Of a DNA stretch of 64,000 bases, positions 43,562 through 51,474 are shown piece after piece. Under the pieces are notes generated by a model. The model made no database searches. It had not been told where the DNA came from and worked only from the letters and a program-made list of their open reading frames with translations. The DNA is from Lutibacter sp. Hel_I_33_5 (GTDB lineage: Bacteria > Bacteroidota > Bacteroidia > Flavobacteriales > Flavobacteriaceae): NCBI RefSeq assembly GCF_007827455.1, contig NZ_VISM01000001.1, positions 2,209,501 through 2,273,500 on the forward strand. Reading direction: 5' to 3'. The position numbers and the translations under genes are program-made. Position 1 is the stretch's first letter. Each line of letters starts with the position of its first letter.

Positions 43562-45082
43562 TTATTCTTCTTCTAGAATGACCCTTGTTTTTTGTTTGAA
43601 AGGATTTACAGACCTAATTTCTACACGTCTATTAAGTTGTCTTCCTTCTTTAGTATCGTTTCCGTATTTAGGACTTAGTTCACCTAAACCTCTAGAGATT
43701 ATTCTACTTTCATCAACTCCTCTTGCAATTAAGTATGCTCTTGCTTCTTTTGCTCTTTTTTCAGAAAGTTTTTGATTGTATGCAACTTCACCTCTATTAT
43801 CTGTATATCCGTATACGCTAAAGGTAACATCAGAGTTTTTAAGCATTATTTCTGCTACTTCATCTAACAAAGTGTAATAGTATTCACTTCTTATTCTATT
43901 ACTTGCAGTATTAAAGTATATGTCTTTTACATATTCTTTCATTTCTACATAACCAGTAATTTTTAAAGCATCAGAATCTGGACATCCTTGATATCTAGCT
44001 AAACCTTTTACATCTGGACATTTATCGTCTCTATCAGAAACTCCATCTTTATCTCTATCTCCAACAAAAGGACATCCTTTATTGTCTTTTAATCCAGGTT
44101 CAAATCTACAATCATCTTTATAGTCTGGAACTCCATCGCCATCACTATCAATAGAAACACCATTTGCATATACTAATACTCCAGGAGGAGTTGCTGGTTC
44201 TTTATCTAGTTGATCTATTACGCCGTCTTCATCAGTATCTATAACTTCAAATGCATCTTCTGCTTCTCTATTCTGGGTTTCATCTTCATCACCCCAAATG
44301 CTAAATATTTTAGATTTTCCAAGTTTTACAGTAACACCTAATTGATTTAAGAAAAAAGTTTCCCAATCTTGTTTATTAGAAATAGCTGCATCTAAATGAT
44401 CTTCGTAATTAAAATACATTCCAGTTCTAAATTCAATATCTACTCTTTTAGAAATTCTTCTTTTTAAACCAAATTGAGCTGATAAATAAATTGAACTTGC
44501 TTCATTTTGACTATTTCTTGTACGATTAAAACCAAAATCTACTAAGGGTATATCTGGACCTCCGTTTATAATATCTTTTTCAAATAAAGCAGAATTGTAT
44601 TGATGATATCCTACACCAAAATAACCAGCAGCGTGCCATTTTTCTGAAACACCAGAATCATATAAGTTAGAAAAACTAAAAATTAAGTTTAATTCTGCTC
44701 CATATGCACGACCATTGAAGAACATATTATTTTCTAATACTTTACTTTTATCTACATAGAGTATTTCGTAAACTTCAGAAAAGTATTGTGCTCCACCTGC
44801 AATTTTATTGTAGTTTACTTTAAATTCTAACCCTAGAAGAGGGTTAAACATTTTATTTACATATAAGTAACCCCCAAAGTTGTAAAAACTACCTAAGTTT
44901 CCTGTACCAATAGAACGTAAGTCACCGTGCATAATGAAGTTACTAAAACCACCACCAACTGCCCAAGTGTTTGTATTCTTTAAATTAATCGTTTTACGGT
45001 ACGTTATTTCATCTGTTCTAAATTGCCCAAAAGAGTGTAGGGTAAAAAAGCTAATGCATAGTAATAGAATAATTCTCCTCAT
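43562..45082 (-). CDS. OmpA-family protein with thrombospondin type 3-like calcium repeats
   Basis: From the ATG at 45082 the protein has 506 residues (MRRIILLLCISFF), with a signal peptide ending SFGQ. The N-terminal half (about 30-270) is a predicted outer-membrane barrel. Aspartate-rich repeats follow (DTDEDGVIDQLDK, DSDGDGVPDYKDDC, DRDKDGVSDRDDKC), typical of thrombospondin type 3 Ca-binding units. The C-terminal OmpA domain (YTDNRGEVAYNQKLSEKRAKEARAYL region, in parts) binds peptidoglycan. It anchors the outer membrane to the wall. The upstream region contains an eight-C tract. Confidence 0.92.
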   Translation of the reverse strand: MRRIILLLCISFFTLHSFGQFRTDEITYRKTINLKNTNTWAVGGGFSNFIMHGDLRSIGTGNLGSFYNFGGYLYVNKMFNPLLGLEFKVNYNKIAGGAQYFSEVYEILYVDKSKVLENNMFFNGRAYGAELNLIFSFSNLYDSGVSEKWHAAGYFGVGYHQYNSALFEKDIINGGPDIPLVDFGFNRTRNSQNEASSIYLSAQFGLKRRISKRVDIEFRTGMYFNYEDHLDAAISNKQDWETFFLNQLGVTVKLGKSKIFSIWGDEDETQNREAEDAFEVIDTDEDGVIDQLDKEPATPPGVLVYANGVSIDSDGDGVPDYKDDCRFEPGLKDNKGCPFVGDRDKDGVSDRDDKCPDVKGLARYQGCPDSDALKITGYVEMKEYVKDIYFNTASNRIRSEYYYTLLDEVAEIMLKNSDVTFSVYGYTDNRGEVAYNQKLSEKRAKEARAYLIARGVDESRIISRGLGELSPKYGNDTKEGRQLNRRVEIRSVNPFKQKTRVILEEE

Positions 45083-45118
45083 TTGATTCCTAAGATACGT
45101 TTCGTTATTCAAAATGTT

Positions 45119-45126
45119 GGGGGGGG
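45119..45126 (-). repeat. Homopolymeric (C)8 tract in the ompA-like 5' region
   Basis: Eight consecutive C on the coding strand, 36 bp before the ATG, in a region otherwise about 70% A+T. It falls between a -7-like TAATTTTG (45149-45142, minus strand) and the start codon, so it would lie in the 5' leader. Such tracts are prone to slipped-strand length change. Confidence 0.75.
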
Positions 45127-45141
45127 AATTATTGATTCTGG

Positions 45142-45149
45142 CAAAATTA
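45142..45149 (-). promoter_or_regulatory. Candidate -7 box for the ompA-like gene
   Basis: TAATTTTG on the minus strand matches TAnnTTTG. A start about 6 bp downstream would give a leader of about 50 nt beginning shortly before the (C)8 tract. No good -33 TTG is visible. Confidence 0.45.
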
Positions 45150-45158
45150 TAAAAAAAC

Positions 45159-46283
45159 TTAAAACTTTTTGATCTTTTTTAAGATAATTTCATAATCATT
45201 TTCATTATTAACAAAGTCTAATTTAGAAATGTCGATAATTAATGTGTTTAAATTTTGTTCTGTTTTAATAAAACTAGCATATCCATCATGTATTTTCTGA
45301 AGATATTCTGGTTTTATGTTTTGCTCATAAACCCTCCCTCTATTTTTAATGTTTGTAAGTAGACTTTCAGTATTTTGATACAAATAGATATATAAATCTG
45401 GTTTTGTAATTTCCCTATACATGAGATTAAACATCTTACTGTATAAAGCATATTCATCTTGCTGTAAAGTTATCTTTGCAAATATTAAAGATTTAAAAAT
45501 ATAATAATCTGAGACAATAAAGTTTTTAAATAAGTCAAATTGAGCTAAATCATCGGTTAATTGTTGATATCTATCGGCTAAGAAACTCATTTCTAGTGGG
45601 AAAGCGAATCTTTCTTTATCTTGATAAAATTTAGGTAAAAAAGGGTTTTCAGAATAACGTTCTAATACAACTTTAGCATTAAAATCGTCGGAGATTAAAT
45701 TAGCTAACGTTGTTTTTCCAGCACCAATATTTCCTTCAATAGCTATATAATTGTATTTTTCTGATAAAGGAATAGGGCGAACCAAAGTTTCATCAATTTT
45801 TATAATCTCTGAAGAATCATCACAATTTTCTAAACAAATTTTTATTTGTTTTTTTTCTATAGGATGAAGTATGTTTGATGCAATTTCTTCTAATGGAACT
45901 AAAACAAATTTGCGTTGCAACATTCTAGGATGCGGTACAATCAAATTTTTAGAAAAGATAATTTCATCTTCAAAAAGAAGAATGTCGATATCGATGAGTC
46001 TATTTATATATTCTCCATTTTCACTTCGCGCTCTTCCTAATTCATTTTCAATTTTTAAAAGAGTAGTAATTAATGTCTCGGGAGGTAAATAAGTTGAAAC
46101 CTTAATAACAGTATTGTAAAAATCATCTCCGTCAAAACCTAGTGCTGGTGTTTTATAAATAGCTGCTATTTTCTTAATTGCACCTATTTTTTCATCAATT
46201 AACTCGATAGCTTTTTGAAGATTTTTTGTTTTATCTCCTTGATTACTTCCAAGTGATAAATATGTAATTCTTTGAATTTTCAT
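45159..46283 (-). CDS. folK: HPPK-deoxynucleoside kinase fusion protein
   Basis: A 374-residue fusion. Residues 1-160 are 6-hydroxymethyl-7,8-dihydropterin pyrophosphokinase (folate synthesis): SLGSNQGDKTKNL at 10-22, FYNTVI at 55-60, RLIDIDILLFE at 95-105 with the metal-binding D98 and D100, and HPRMLQRKFVLVPL at 118-131. Residues about 178-374 are a deoxynucleoside kinase: Walker A EGNIGAGKTTL at 183-193, the SFLADRYQQ segment, and a lid with KNRGRVYEQ. The link between folate and deoxynucleoside salvage is metabolic (dTMP supply). I have seen this fusion annotated in other Bacteroidota. Confidence 0.9.
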   Translation of the reverse strand: MKIQRITYLSLGSNQGDKTKNLQKAIELIDEKIGAIKKIAAIYKTPALGFDGDDFYNTVIKVSTYLPPETLITTLLKIENELGRARSENGEYINRLIDIDILLFEDEIIFSKNLIVPHPRMLQRKFVLVPLEEIASNILHPIEKKQIKICLENCDDSSEIIKIDETLVRPIPLSEKYNYIAIEGNIGAGKTTLANLISDDFNAKVVLERYSENPFLPKFYQDKERFAFPLEMSFLADRYQQLTDDLAQFDLFKNFIVSDYYIFKSLIFAKITLQQDEYALYSKMFNLMYREITKPDLYIYLYQNTESLLTNIKNRGRVYEQNIKPEYLQKIHDGYASFIKTEQNLNTLIIDISKLDFVNNENDYEIILKKIKKF

Positions 46284-46332
46284 TTAATATTACAAAGTAA
46301 TTAAAAGGAATCTATTTATTTAAGTTTTAAGC

Positions 46333-46361
46333 AAAAAAAATCGCCAATAAATTGGCGATTT
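46333..46361 (-). terminator. Intrinsic terminator of pnp
   Basis: AAATCGCCAAT and ATTGGCGATTT (46338-46361) form an 11-bp stem, with eight T following on the minus strand, 21 bp after the pnp stop. Confidence 0.88.
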
Positions 46362-46381
46362 AAATTGTATATAAAAGAAGA

Positions 46382-48622
46382 TTACTCTTCTTTTCTTGGT
46401 TCTCTAGGTTTTCTATCGTCTCTACGATTATCTCGTCCACGATTATCTCTCCCTCTGTTATCACGTCCACGATTGTTATCTCTTGGTGGTCTTTCAACAA
46501 AACCTTCTGGTTTTGGTAAAATAGCTTTTCTAGAAACTTTCTCTTTACGAGTTCTAGGATCTAATCCAAAGTATTTTACATCAAAAATATCTCCCATGTT
46601 TACAACATCAGAGACTTTATCTGTACGTTCCCAAGCTAATTCGCTTACGTGTAATAAAACTTCGTTTCCTGGTGCTTCAACATATTCTACAACAGCACCA
46701 AAATCTAACATTTTAATTACTTTAACTTCGTAAACAGAACCTTTTTCTGGTTTAAACATCATTGACTCAATACGAGCTATAACTGCTTCAATTCCTTCTG
46801 GTTTTGTACCTAAGATTTCAATAATTCCTTCTTCAGTTACAGCGTCTTCAGTAATTACAATAGTAGTTTCTGTTTCTTTCTGTAATTCTTGAATGTGTTT
46901 TCCACCTGGTCCAATAAATGCACCAATTAATTCGTTAGGAATTCTTCTATTAATCATTTTAGGAGCATGTGCTTTTACTTCTTCGTTTGGAGTAGTAATA
47001 GTGTCAGTCAATTTCTCTAAAATGTGAAAACGACCATCTCTAGCTTGTTTTAGTGCGTTCACTAAAATTTCGTAAGACAATCCTTTTACTTTAATATCCA
47101 TTTGACACGCAGTAATTCCTTCAGAAGTACCCGTTACTTTAAAGTCCATATCTCCTAAGTGATCTTCATCACCTAAAATATCAGATAAAACTGCGTAACG
47201 ATCACCATCAGAAATTAATCCCATAGCAATACCAGAAACTGGTCTTGTCATTTGAACACCAGCGTCCATTAATGCCATTGTACCAGCACAAACTGTTGCC
47301 ATAGAAGAAGAACCGTTAGATTCTAAAACTTCAGAAACAACTCTTACTGTATAAGGACAATCGTCTGGAATCATTCCTTTTAATCCACGTTGCGCTAAGT
47401 TACCATGACCAACTTCTCTACGAGATGTTCCTCTTAATGGTCTTGCTTCACCTGTACAAAAAGGAGGGAAGTTATAATGTAAATAGAAATTTTCTTCACC
47501 TTCGTAAGATGGCATATCTATCTTGTTTGCATCTCTTGATGTTCCTAAAGTAACTGTAGCTAATGCTTGAGTTTCTCCACGAGTAAAAATTGATGAACCA
47601 TGAACTGATGGTAAGTAATCTACCTCACACCAAATTGGTCTAATTTCATCAGTCTTACGTCCATCTAAACGTAAACCTTCTGCTAAAGTTAATTCTCTAA
47701 CTGCATTTTTTTGAGCTTTGTTGAAATACTTTCCAACTAATTCTGCATAGTCTTCTAATTCTTCTTCTGTAAACGAAGCTATTACTTCTTCTTTTACTTC
47801 AGAAAAAGCAGCTGAACGTTCAGCTTTAGAAGTCCCTTTTTTAGCGATAGCATAACATTTATCGTAAGCAAGGTCATTTATTTTTGTAGCTAATTCTTCA
47901 TCTTCTCTTTCACCTTCATATTCTCTAGTTTCTTTCTTTCCGAAAGCTTCAGCTAAACGAACTTGAGCAGCACATTGAACCTTAATAGATTCATGAGCAA
48001 ACTTAATTGCTTCTGCCATTTCTTCTTCAGAAATCTCATCCATTTCACCTTCCACCATCATCACAGAATCTGCAGAAGCTCCAATCATCATATCAATATC
48101 AGATTCTGCTAACTGAGCTCTACTTGGGTTGATTACAAATTCTCCATTTACTCTCGCAACTCGTGCTTCAGAAATTGGACATTCAAAAGGGAAATCAGAT
48201 AATTGAATAGCCGCTGATGCTGCTAAACCTGCTAATGCATCTGGCATAACATCTTCATCATGAGACATTAGCTGAATCATAACTTGTACTTCAGAATGAT
48301 AATCTTTTGGAAATAACGGACGTAAAACACGGTCTACTAAACGCATTGTTAAAACTTCTCCATCACTTGGTCTTGCTTCTCTTTTAAAGAAACCTCCAGG
48401 ATATCTTCCTGCAGCAGCAAATTTTTCTCTATAATCTACCGTCAATGGTAAAAAATCTACTGGACTTTGTTTGTAGTTAGATACTACTGTACATAACAAC
48501 ATTGCTTTTCCCATCTGAACAACAACTGAACCGTGTGCTTGTTTCGCTAACTTTCCGGTTTCTAATGAAATGGTTCTTCCATCTCCAAGGTCTATTACCT
48601 CATTAAATACTTTTGGAATCAT
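46382..48622 (-). CDS. pnp: Polyribonucleotide nucleotidyltransferase
   Basis: Phosphorolytic 3'-5' exoribonuclease of the RNA degradosome. The 746-residue protein has two RNase PH-like domains (catalytic segment with [18 protein letters not shown] in the second), a KH domain ([21 protein letters not shown] region, in parts) and an S1 domain ([19 protein letters not shown]). The extreme C-terminus is a repetitive RDNRG tail (about 25 residues) that is probably disordered and RNA-binding. It lies downstream of rpsO as in many bacteria, separated here by a terminator and hairpin elements. Its leader is CAA-rich. Confidence 0.96.
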   Translation of the reverse strand: MIPKVFNEVIDLGDGRTISLETGKLAKQAHGSVVVQMGKAMLLCTVVSNYKQSPVDFLPLTVDYREKFAAAGRYPGGFFKREARPSDGEVLTMRLVDRVLRPLFPKDYHSEVQVMIQLMSHDEDVMPDALAGLAASAAIQLSDFPFECPISEARVARVNGEFVINPSRAQLAESDIDMMIGASADSVMMVEGEMDEISEEEMAEAIKFAHESIKVQCAAQVRLAEAFGKKETREYEGEREDEELATKINDLAYDKCYAIAKKGTSKAERSAAFSEVKEEVIASFTEEELEDYAELVGKYFNKAQKNAVRELTLAEGLRLDGRKTDEIRPIWCEVDYLPSVHGSSIFTRGETQALATVTLGTSRDANKIDMPSYEGEENFYLHYNFPPFCTGEARPLRGTSRREVGHGNLAQRGLKGMIPDDCPYTVRVVSEVLESNGSSSMATVCAGTMALMDAGVQMTRPVSGIAMGLISDGDRYAVLSDILGDEDHLGDMDFKVTGTSEGITACQMDIKVKGLSYEILVNALKQARDGRFHILEKLTDTITTPNEEVKAHAPKMINRRIPNELIGAFIGPGGKHIQELQKETETTIVITEDAVTEEGIIEILGTKPEGIEAVIARIESMMFKPEKGSVYEVKVIKMLDFGAVVEYVEAPGNEVLLHVSELAWERTDKVSDVVNMGDIFDVKYFGLDPRTRKEKVSRKAILPKPEGFVERPPRDNNRGRDNRGRDNRGRDNRRDDRKPREPRKEE

Positions 48623-48645
48623 AAATTTTAATTCTAATTTTTAAT

Positions 48646-48674
48646 TTGTTTGTTGTTGTGTTGTTGTTTGTTGC
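48646..48674 (-). promoter_or_regulatory. CAA-rich unstructured leader of pnp
   Basis: The mRNA-strand sequence before pnp is built from CAA and ACA words, with almost no G or U, and lies 24-52 bp upstream of the ATG. Such stretches resist folding and may keep the ribosome site open. No recognised regulatory motif is present. Confidence 0.3.
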
Positions 48675-48760
48675 AATGGAAATTCAAAAATGCTGTTACT
48701 ATTTTTGAAGTTTTTATATAAAAATTCTACTAGTTAAATAGAATTGAATATTTTTTTTGA

Positions 48761-48820
48761 TTCCTGCTTTTGCAGGAAAGACAAGTTATTGTTTTGTAGC
48801 AAGCTACAAGAAACCTGTCA
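48761..48820. repeat. Composite palindromic element between rpsO and pnp
   Basis: Contains TTCCTGC-TTTT-GCAGGAA (48761-48778) followed by AGACA, then TTGTAGC-AA-GCTACAA (48794-48809), then CCTGTCA. The outer GACA and TGTC words are inverted. It lies in a 241-bp gap otherwise holding the pnp leader and rpsO terminator. Confidence 0.5.
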
Positions 48821-48825
48821 TAATA

Positions 48826-48856
48826 AAAAAGAGGCACGTTTATAGAGCCTCTTTTT
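48826..48856 (-). terminator. Intrinsic terminator of rpsO
   Basis: AAAAAGAGGC (48826-48835) and GCCTCTTTTT (48847-48856) form a 10-bp stem 8 bp past the rpsO stop, with a T run on the minus strand. Confidence 0.88.
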
Positions 48857-48863
48857 ATGTGAA

Positions 48864-49133
48864 TTATTTTCTAATTCCTAATTCTTTAATAATTGCACGA
48901 TATCTAGTGATATCTTTCTTCTTAAGATAATCTAATAAGCTTCTACGCTTACCAACCATACGTACTAAAGAACGCTCTGTGTTAAAATCTTTACGATTGT
49001 TTTTTAAGTGTTCTGTTAGATGGTTAATTCTGTGCGTAAATAATGCTACTTGCCCTTCTGTTGAACCAGTATCATTTGCTCCTTTACCGTGTTTTGTGAA
49101 AATTCCTTCTTTCACTTCTTTTGTTAAATACAT
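48864..49133 (-). CDS. rpsO: Small ribosomal subunit protein uS15
   Basis: S15 binds 16S rRNA early in 30S assembly. The 89-residue protein has the characteristic DTGSTEGQVALFT and LVRMVGKRRSLLDYLKKKD segments (about residues 20-32 and 55-75). It has its own promoter-like box and a short leader with a hairpin. In several bacteria S15 represses its own translation through unrelated leader structures. Confidence 0.96.
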   Translation of the reverse strand: MYLTKEVKEGIFTKHGKGANDTGSTEGQVALFTHRINHLTEHLKNNRKDFNTERSLVRMVGKRRSLLDYLKKKDITRYRAIIKELGIRK

Positions 49134-49164
49134 GCCAATATTATTTAAATGATTTTTATGTAAA

Positions 49165-49196
49165 TCAATGATGTTTTCATTGAAGCTGCAAATATA
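49165..49196 (-). promoter_or_regulatory. rpsO -7 box and leader hairpin
   Basis: On the minus strand TATATTTG (49196-49189) matches the -7 consensus. Immediately downstream, TCAATGA (49183-49177) and TCATTGA (49171-49165) form a 7-bp hairpin at what would be the extreme 5' end of the rpsO transcript. A role in S15 autoregulation is a guess from family behaviour. Confidence 0.45.
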
Positions 49197-49261
49197 TAAT
49201 TATTTTTTAGATTGAACTATCTTTTTATCAGTAGAGTATCTAGTTTGAAAACCGGTTTTTA

Positions 49262-50119
49262 TTAAGCTCTAATAGGTTGATTTTGAATTAAATCGATATA
49301 TAAGTTTACTTGTTTTTTTAAGTTTTTACGCTCGTAAATACCGTCTAAAAAACCATGTTCTAAAACAAATTCAGATTTTTGAAATCCATCAGGTAATTCT
49401 TTACCTGTTGTATCTTTTACAACCCTTGGTCCAGCAAAAGCTATTAATGCGTTTGGTTCTGCAATATTAATATCGCCAAGCATTGCAAACGAAGCAGTTG
49501 TTCCGCCTGTTGTAGGATCTGTACATAACGAAATGTAAGGAATTTTTGCTTCTGCTAATTGAGCTAGTTTTGCTGATGTTTTTACAAGTTGCATTAATGA
49601 AAGAGAAGCTTCCATCATACGTGCACCTCCAGATTTAGAAATCATTAAGAATGGTAACTTCTTTTTGATTGAATAATCAATTGCACGAGCAATTTTTTCA
49701 CCAACAACAGAACCCATAGAACCACCGATAAAAGCAAAATCCATGGCAGCGATTACAATATTGTTTCCGTTAGATTTCCCTACTGCTGTTCTAACAGCAT
49801 CTTTAAGGTTTGTTTTTTTATAGGCAGCTTTTAATCTGTCTGGATACTTTTTTGTGTCTTCGAATTTTAATGGATCTTTAGAGGTTAAACTTTCATTTAA
49901 TTCTTTGAATTTATTGTCATCAAAAAACATTTCAAAATACTCATTACTACCAATTCTTACATGATATCCATCTTCCGGACTCACATATAGATTCTTTTTT
50001 AACTCTTCTGTGTCAATTACTTTTCCACTAGGAGTTTTATACCATAATCCTTTTGGTGTGTCTTTTTTATCTTCTGTTGGAGTATGAATCCCCTTGTCTT
50101 TACGTTTAAACCAAGCCAT
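49262..50119 (-). CDS. accD: Acetyl-CoA carboxylase carboxyltransferase subunit beta
   Basis: Transfers the carboxyl group from biotin to acetyl-CoA, the first committed step of fatty-acid synthesis. The 285-residue protein keeps the crotonase-like carboxyltransferase core: [36 protein letters not shown] and the [13 protein letters not shown] segment. The N-terminal zinc ribbon is degenerate. Where E. coli AccD has C27, C30, C46 and C49, this protein has T29, a one-residue deletion, S47 and D50, while the surrounding [14 protein letters not shown] and GYH framework is preserved. No accA gene is adjacent. Confidence 0.95.
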   Translation of the reverse strand: MAWFKRKDKGIHTPTEDKKDTPKGLWYKTPSGKVIDTEELKKNLYVSPEDGYHVRIGSNEYFEMFFDDNKFKELNESLTSKDPLKFEDTKKYPDRLKAAYKKTNLKDAVRTAVGKSNGNNIVIAAMDFAFIGGSMGSVVGEKIARAIDYSIKKKLPFLMISKSGGARMMEASLSLMQLVKTSAKLAQLAEAKIPYISLCTDPTTGGTTASFAMLGDINIAEPNALIAFAGPRVVKDTTGKELPDGFQKSEFVLEHGFLDGIYERKNLKKQVNLYIDLIQNQPIRA

Positions 50120-50254
50120 AGTTTAATGTATATTTTGTTGAGTTTTAGTTTTCTTAGTCGTTTCCTAAATTATTAGGAAGTATGCAAATGTAAAAAAGAT
50201 TTTATCAACTTAACTTTTTCTTTACATTTAAGTTTCTACTTCTAATTTTGATCA

Positions 50255-50290
50255 TAAAAAAAAGCATTTTGAAAGAATCAAAATGCTTTT
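50255..50290 (-). terminator. Intrinsic terminator of fbaA
   Basis: AAAAGCATTTTGA (50260-50272) and TCAAAATGCTTTT (50278-50290) form a 13-bp stem 22 bp past the fbaA stop, with a T run on the minus strand. Confidence 0.85.
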
Positions 50291-50311
50291 AAAAATTTAT
50301 GTAATAGATTT

Positions 50312-51370
50312 TTATAATGTATTTACATTATTTAAGTCTTCAAATGCTTTTGTTAAACGAGCTTTAAATGTTTGCTCACCTTCACGTAACCATTTTCTTG
50401 GATCGTAATATTTTTTATTTGGTTGATCTGCTCCATCTGGATTTCCGATTTGAGAAGCTAAATAATCAGCTTTTTCTCCCATATAATCTCTAATTCCTTC
50501 TGTAAATGCATATTGTAAATCGGTATCAATATTCATTTTTATAACACCATAACCAATAGCTTCTCTAATTTCTTCTAATGTAGAACCTGATCCTCCGTGA
50601 AATACAAAATCAATATGATTTTCTTCAACACCATATTTTTTTGTGACAAACTCTTGCGAATTCTTTAAGATTTTTGGCGTTAATTTTACGTTACCTGGTT
50701 TGTAAACACCATGAACATTTCCAAACGCAGCTGCAATTGTAAATTGAGGAGAAACTTTCATTAACTCTTCATAAGAATAAGCTACTTCTTCTGGTTGTGT
50801 GTATAATTTAGAAACATCTACATCAGAATTATCAACTCCATCTTCTTCACCACCAGTAATACCTAATTCAATTTCTAAAGTCATACCCATTTTACTCATT
50901 CTAGCTAGGTATTCTTTACAAATCTCTATGTTTTCTTCTAATGGTTCTTCAGATAAATCAATCATATGAGAACTATATAAAGGTTTACCAGTTTCTGCAA
51001 AATGTTTTTCTGAAGCATCTAATAAACCATCTATCCAAGGTAATAATTTTTTAGCACAGTGGTCTGTATGTAAAATTACAGGAACACCATATGTAACTGC
51101 TAATTCATGAACATGTTTTGCACCTGCAACACCACCAGCTATAGCAGCTTTTTGATTTTCGTTTGATAACCCTTTACCTGCATTAAATTGTGCACCACCA
51201 TTAGAAAATTGGATGATTACTGGAGAATTTAAATCTCTTGCAGTTTCTAAAACAGTATTAATTGTGTTAGATCCAATTACGTTTACAGCTGGTAACGCAA
51301 ATCCTTTTTCTTTGGCTAGTTTAAATATTTCTTGAACTTCTTTGCCTGTGGCAACACCTGGTTTTATCAT
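50312..51370 (-). CDS. fbaA: Class II fructose-bisphosphate aldolase
   Basis: Zinc-dependent aldolase of glycolysis and gluconeogenesis, splitting fructose-1,6-bisphosphate. The 352-residue protein has VILHTDHCAKKLLPWIDGLL with the zinc histidine and catalytic aspartate (about residues 98-117), GITGGEEDGVDNSD near 170-183, AFGNVHGVYKPGNVKL, and VFHGGSGS with further ligands. The long form matches the E. coli FbaA subtype. It stands alone, with terminator. Confidence 0.95.
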   Translation of the reverse strand: MIKPGVATGKEVQEIFKLAKEKGFALPAVNVIGSNTINTVLETARDLNSPVIIQFSNGGAQFNAGKGLSNENQKAAIAGGVAGAKHVHELAVTYGVPVILHTDHCAKKLLPWIDGLLDASEKHFAETGKPLYSSHMIDLSEEPLEENIEICKEYLARMSKMGMTLEIELGITGGEEDGVDNSDVDVSKLYTQPEEVAYSYEELMKVSPQFTIAAAFGNVHGVYKPGNVKLTPKILKNSQEFVTKKYGVEENHIDFVFHGGSGSTLEEIREAIGYGVIKMNIDTDLQYAFTEGIRDYMGEKADYLASQIGNPDGADQPNKKYYDPRKWLREGEQTFKARLTKAFEDLNNVNTL

Positions 51371-51474
51371 TTTTAAATCTTTTTATATTAACCTTTTAAG
51401 TTAAGCAAAATTACACTTTTTTATAAAGCAATAAAATTTTTAGGATTGTAGTTTACTAAAAGGTTGTAGTACAA

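Noticed and set aside
46365-46733. Arg/Ser/Leu-rich plus-strand frame opposite the pnp 3' end
   Set aside because: Composition is a direct consequence of the RDNRG codon repeats on the opposite strand.
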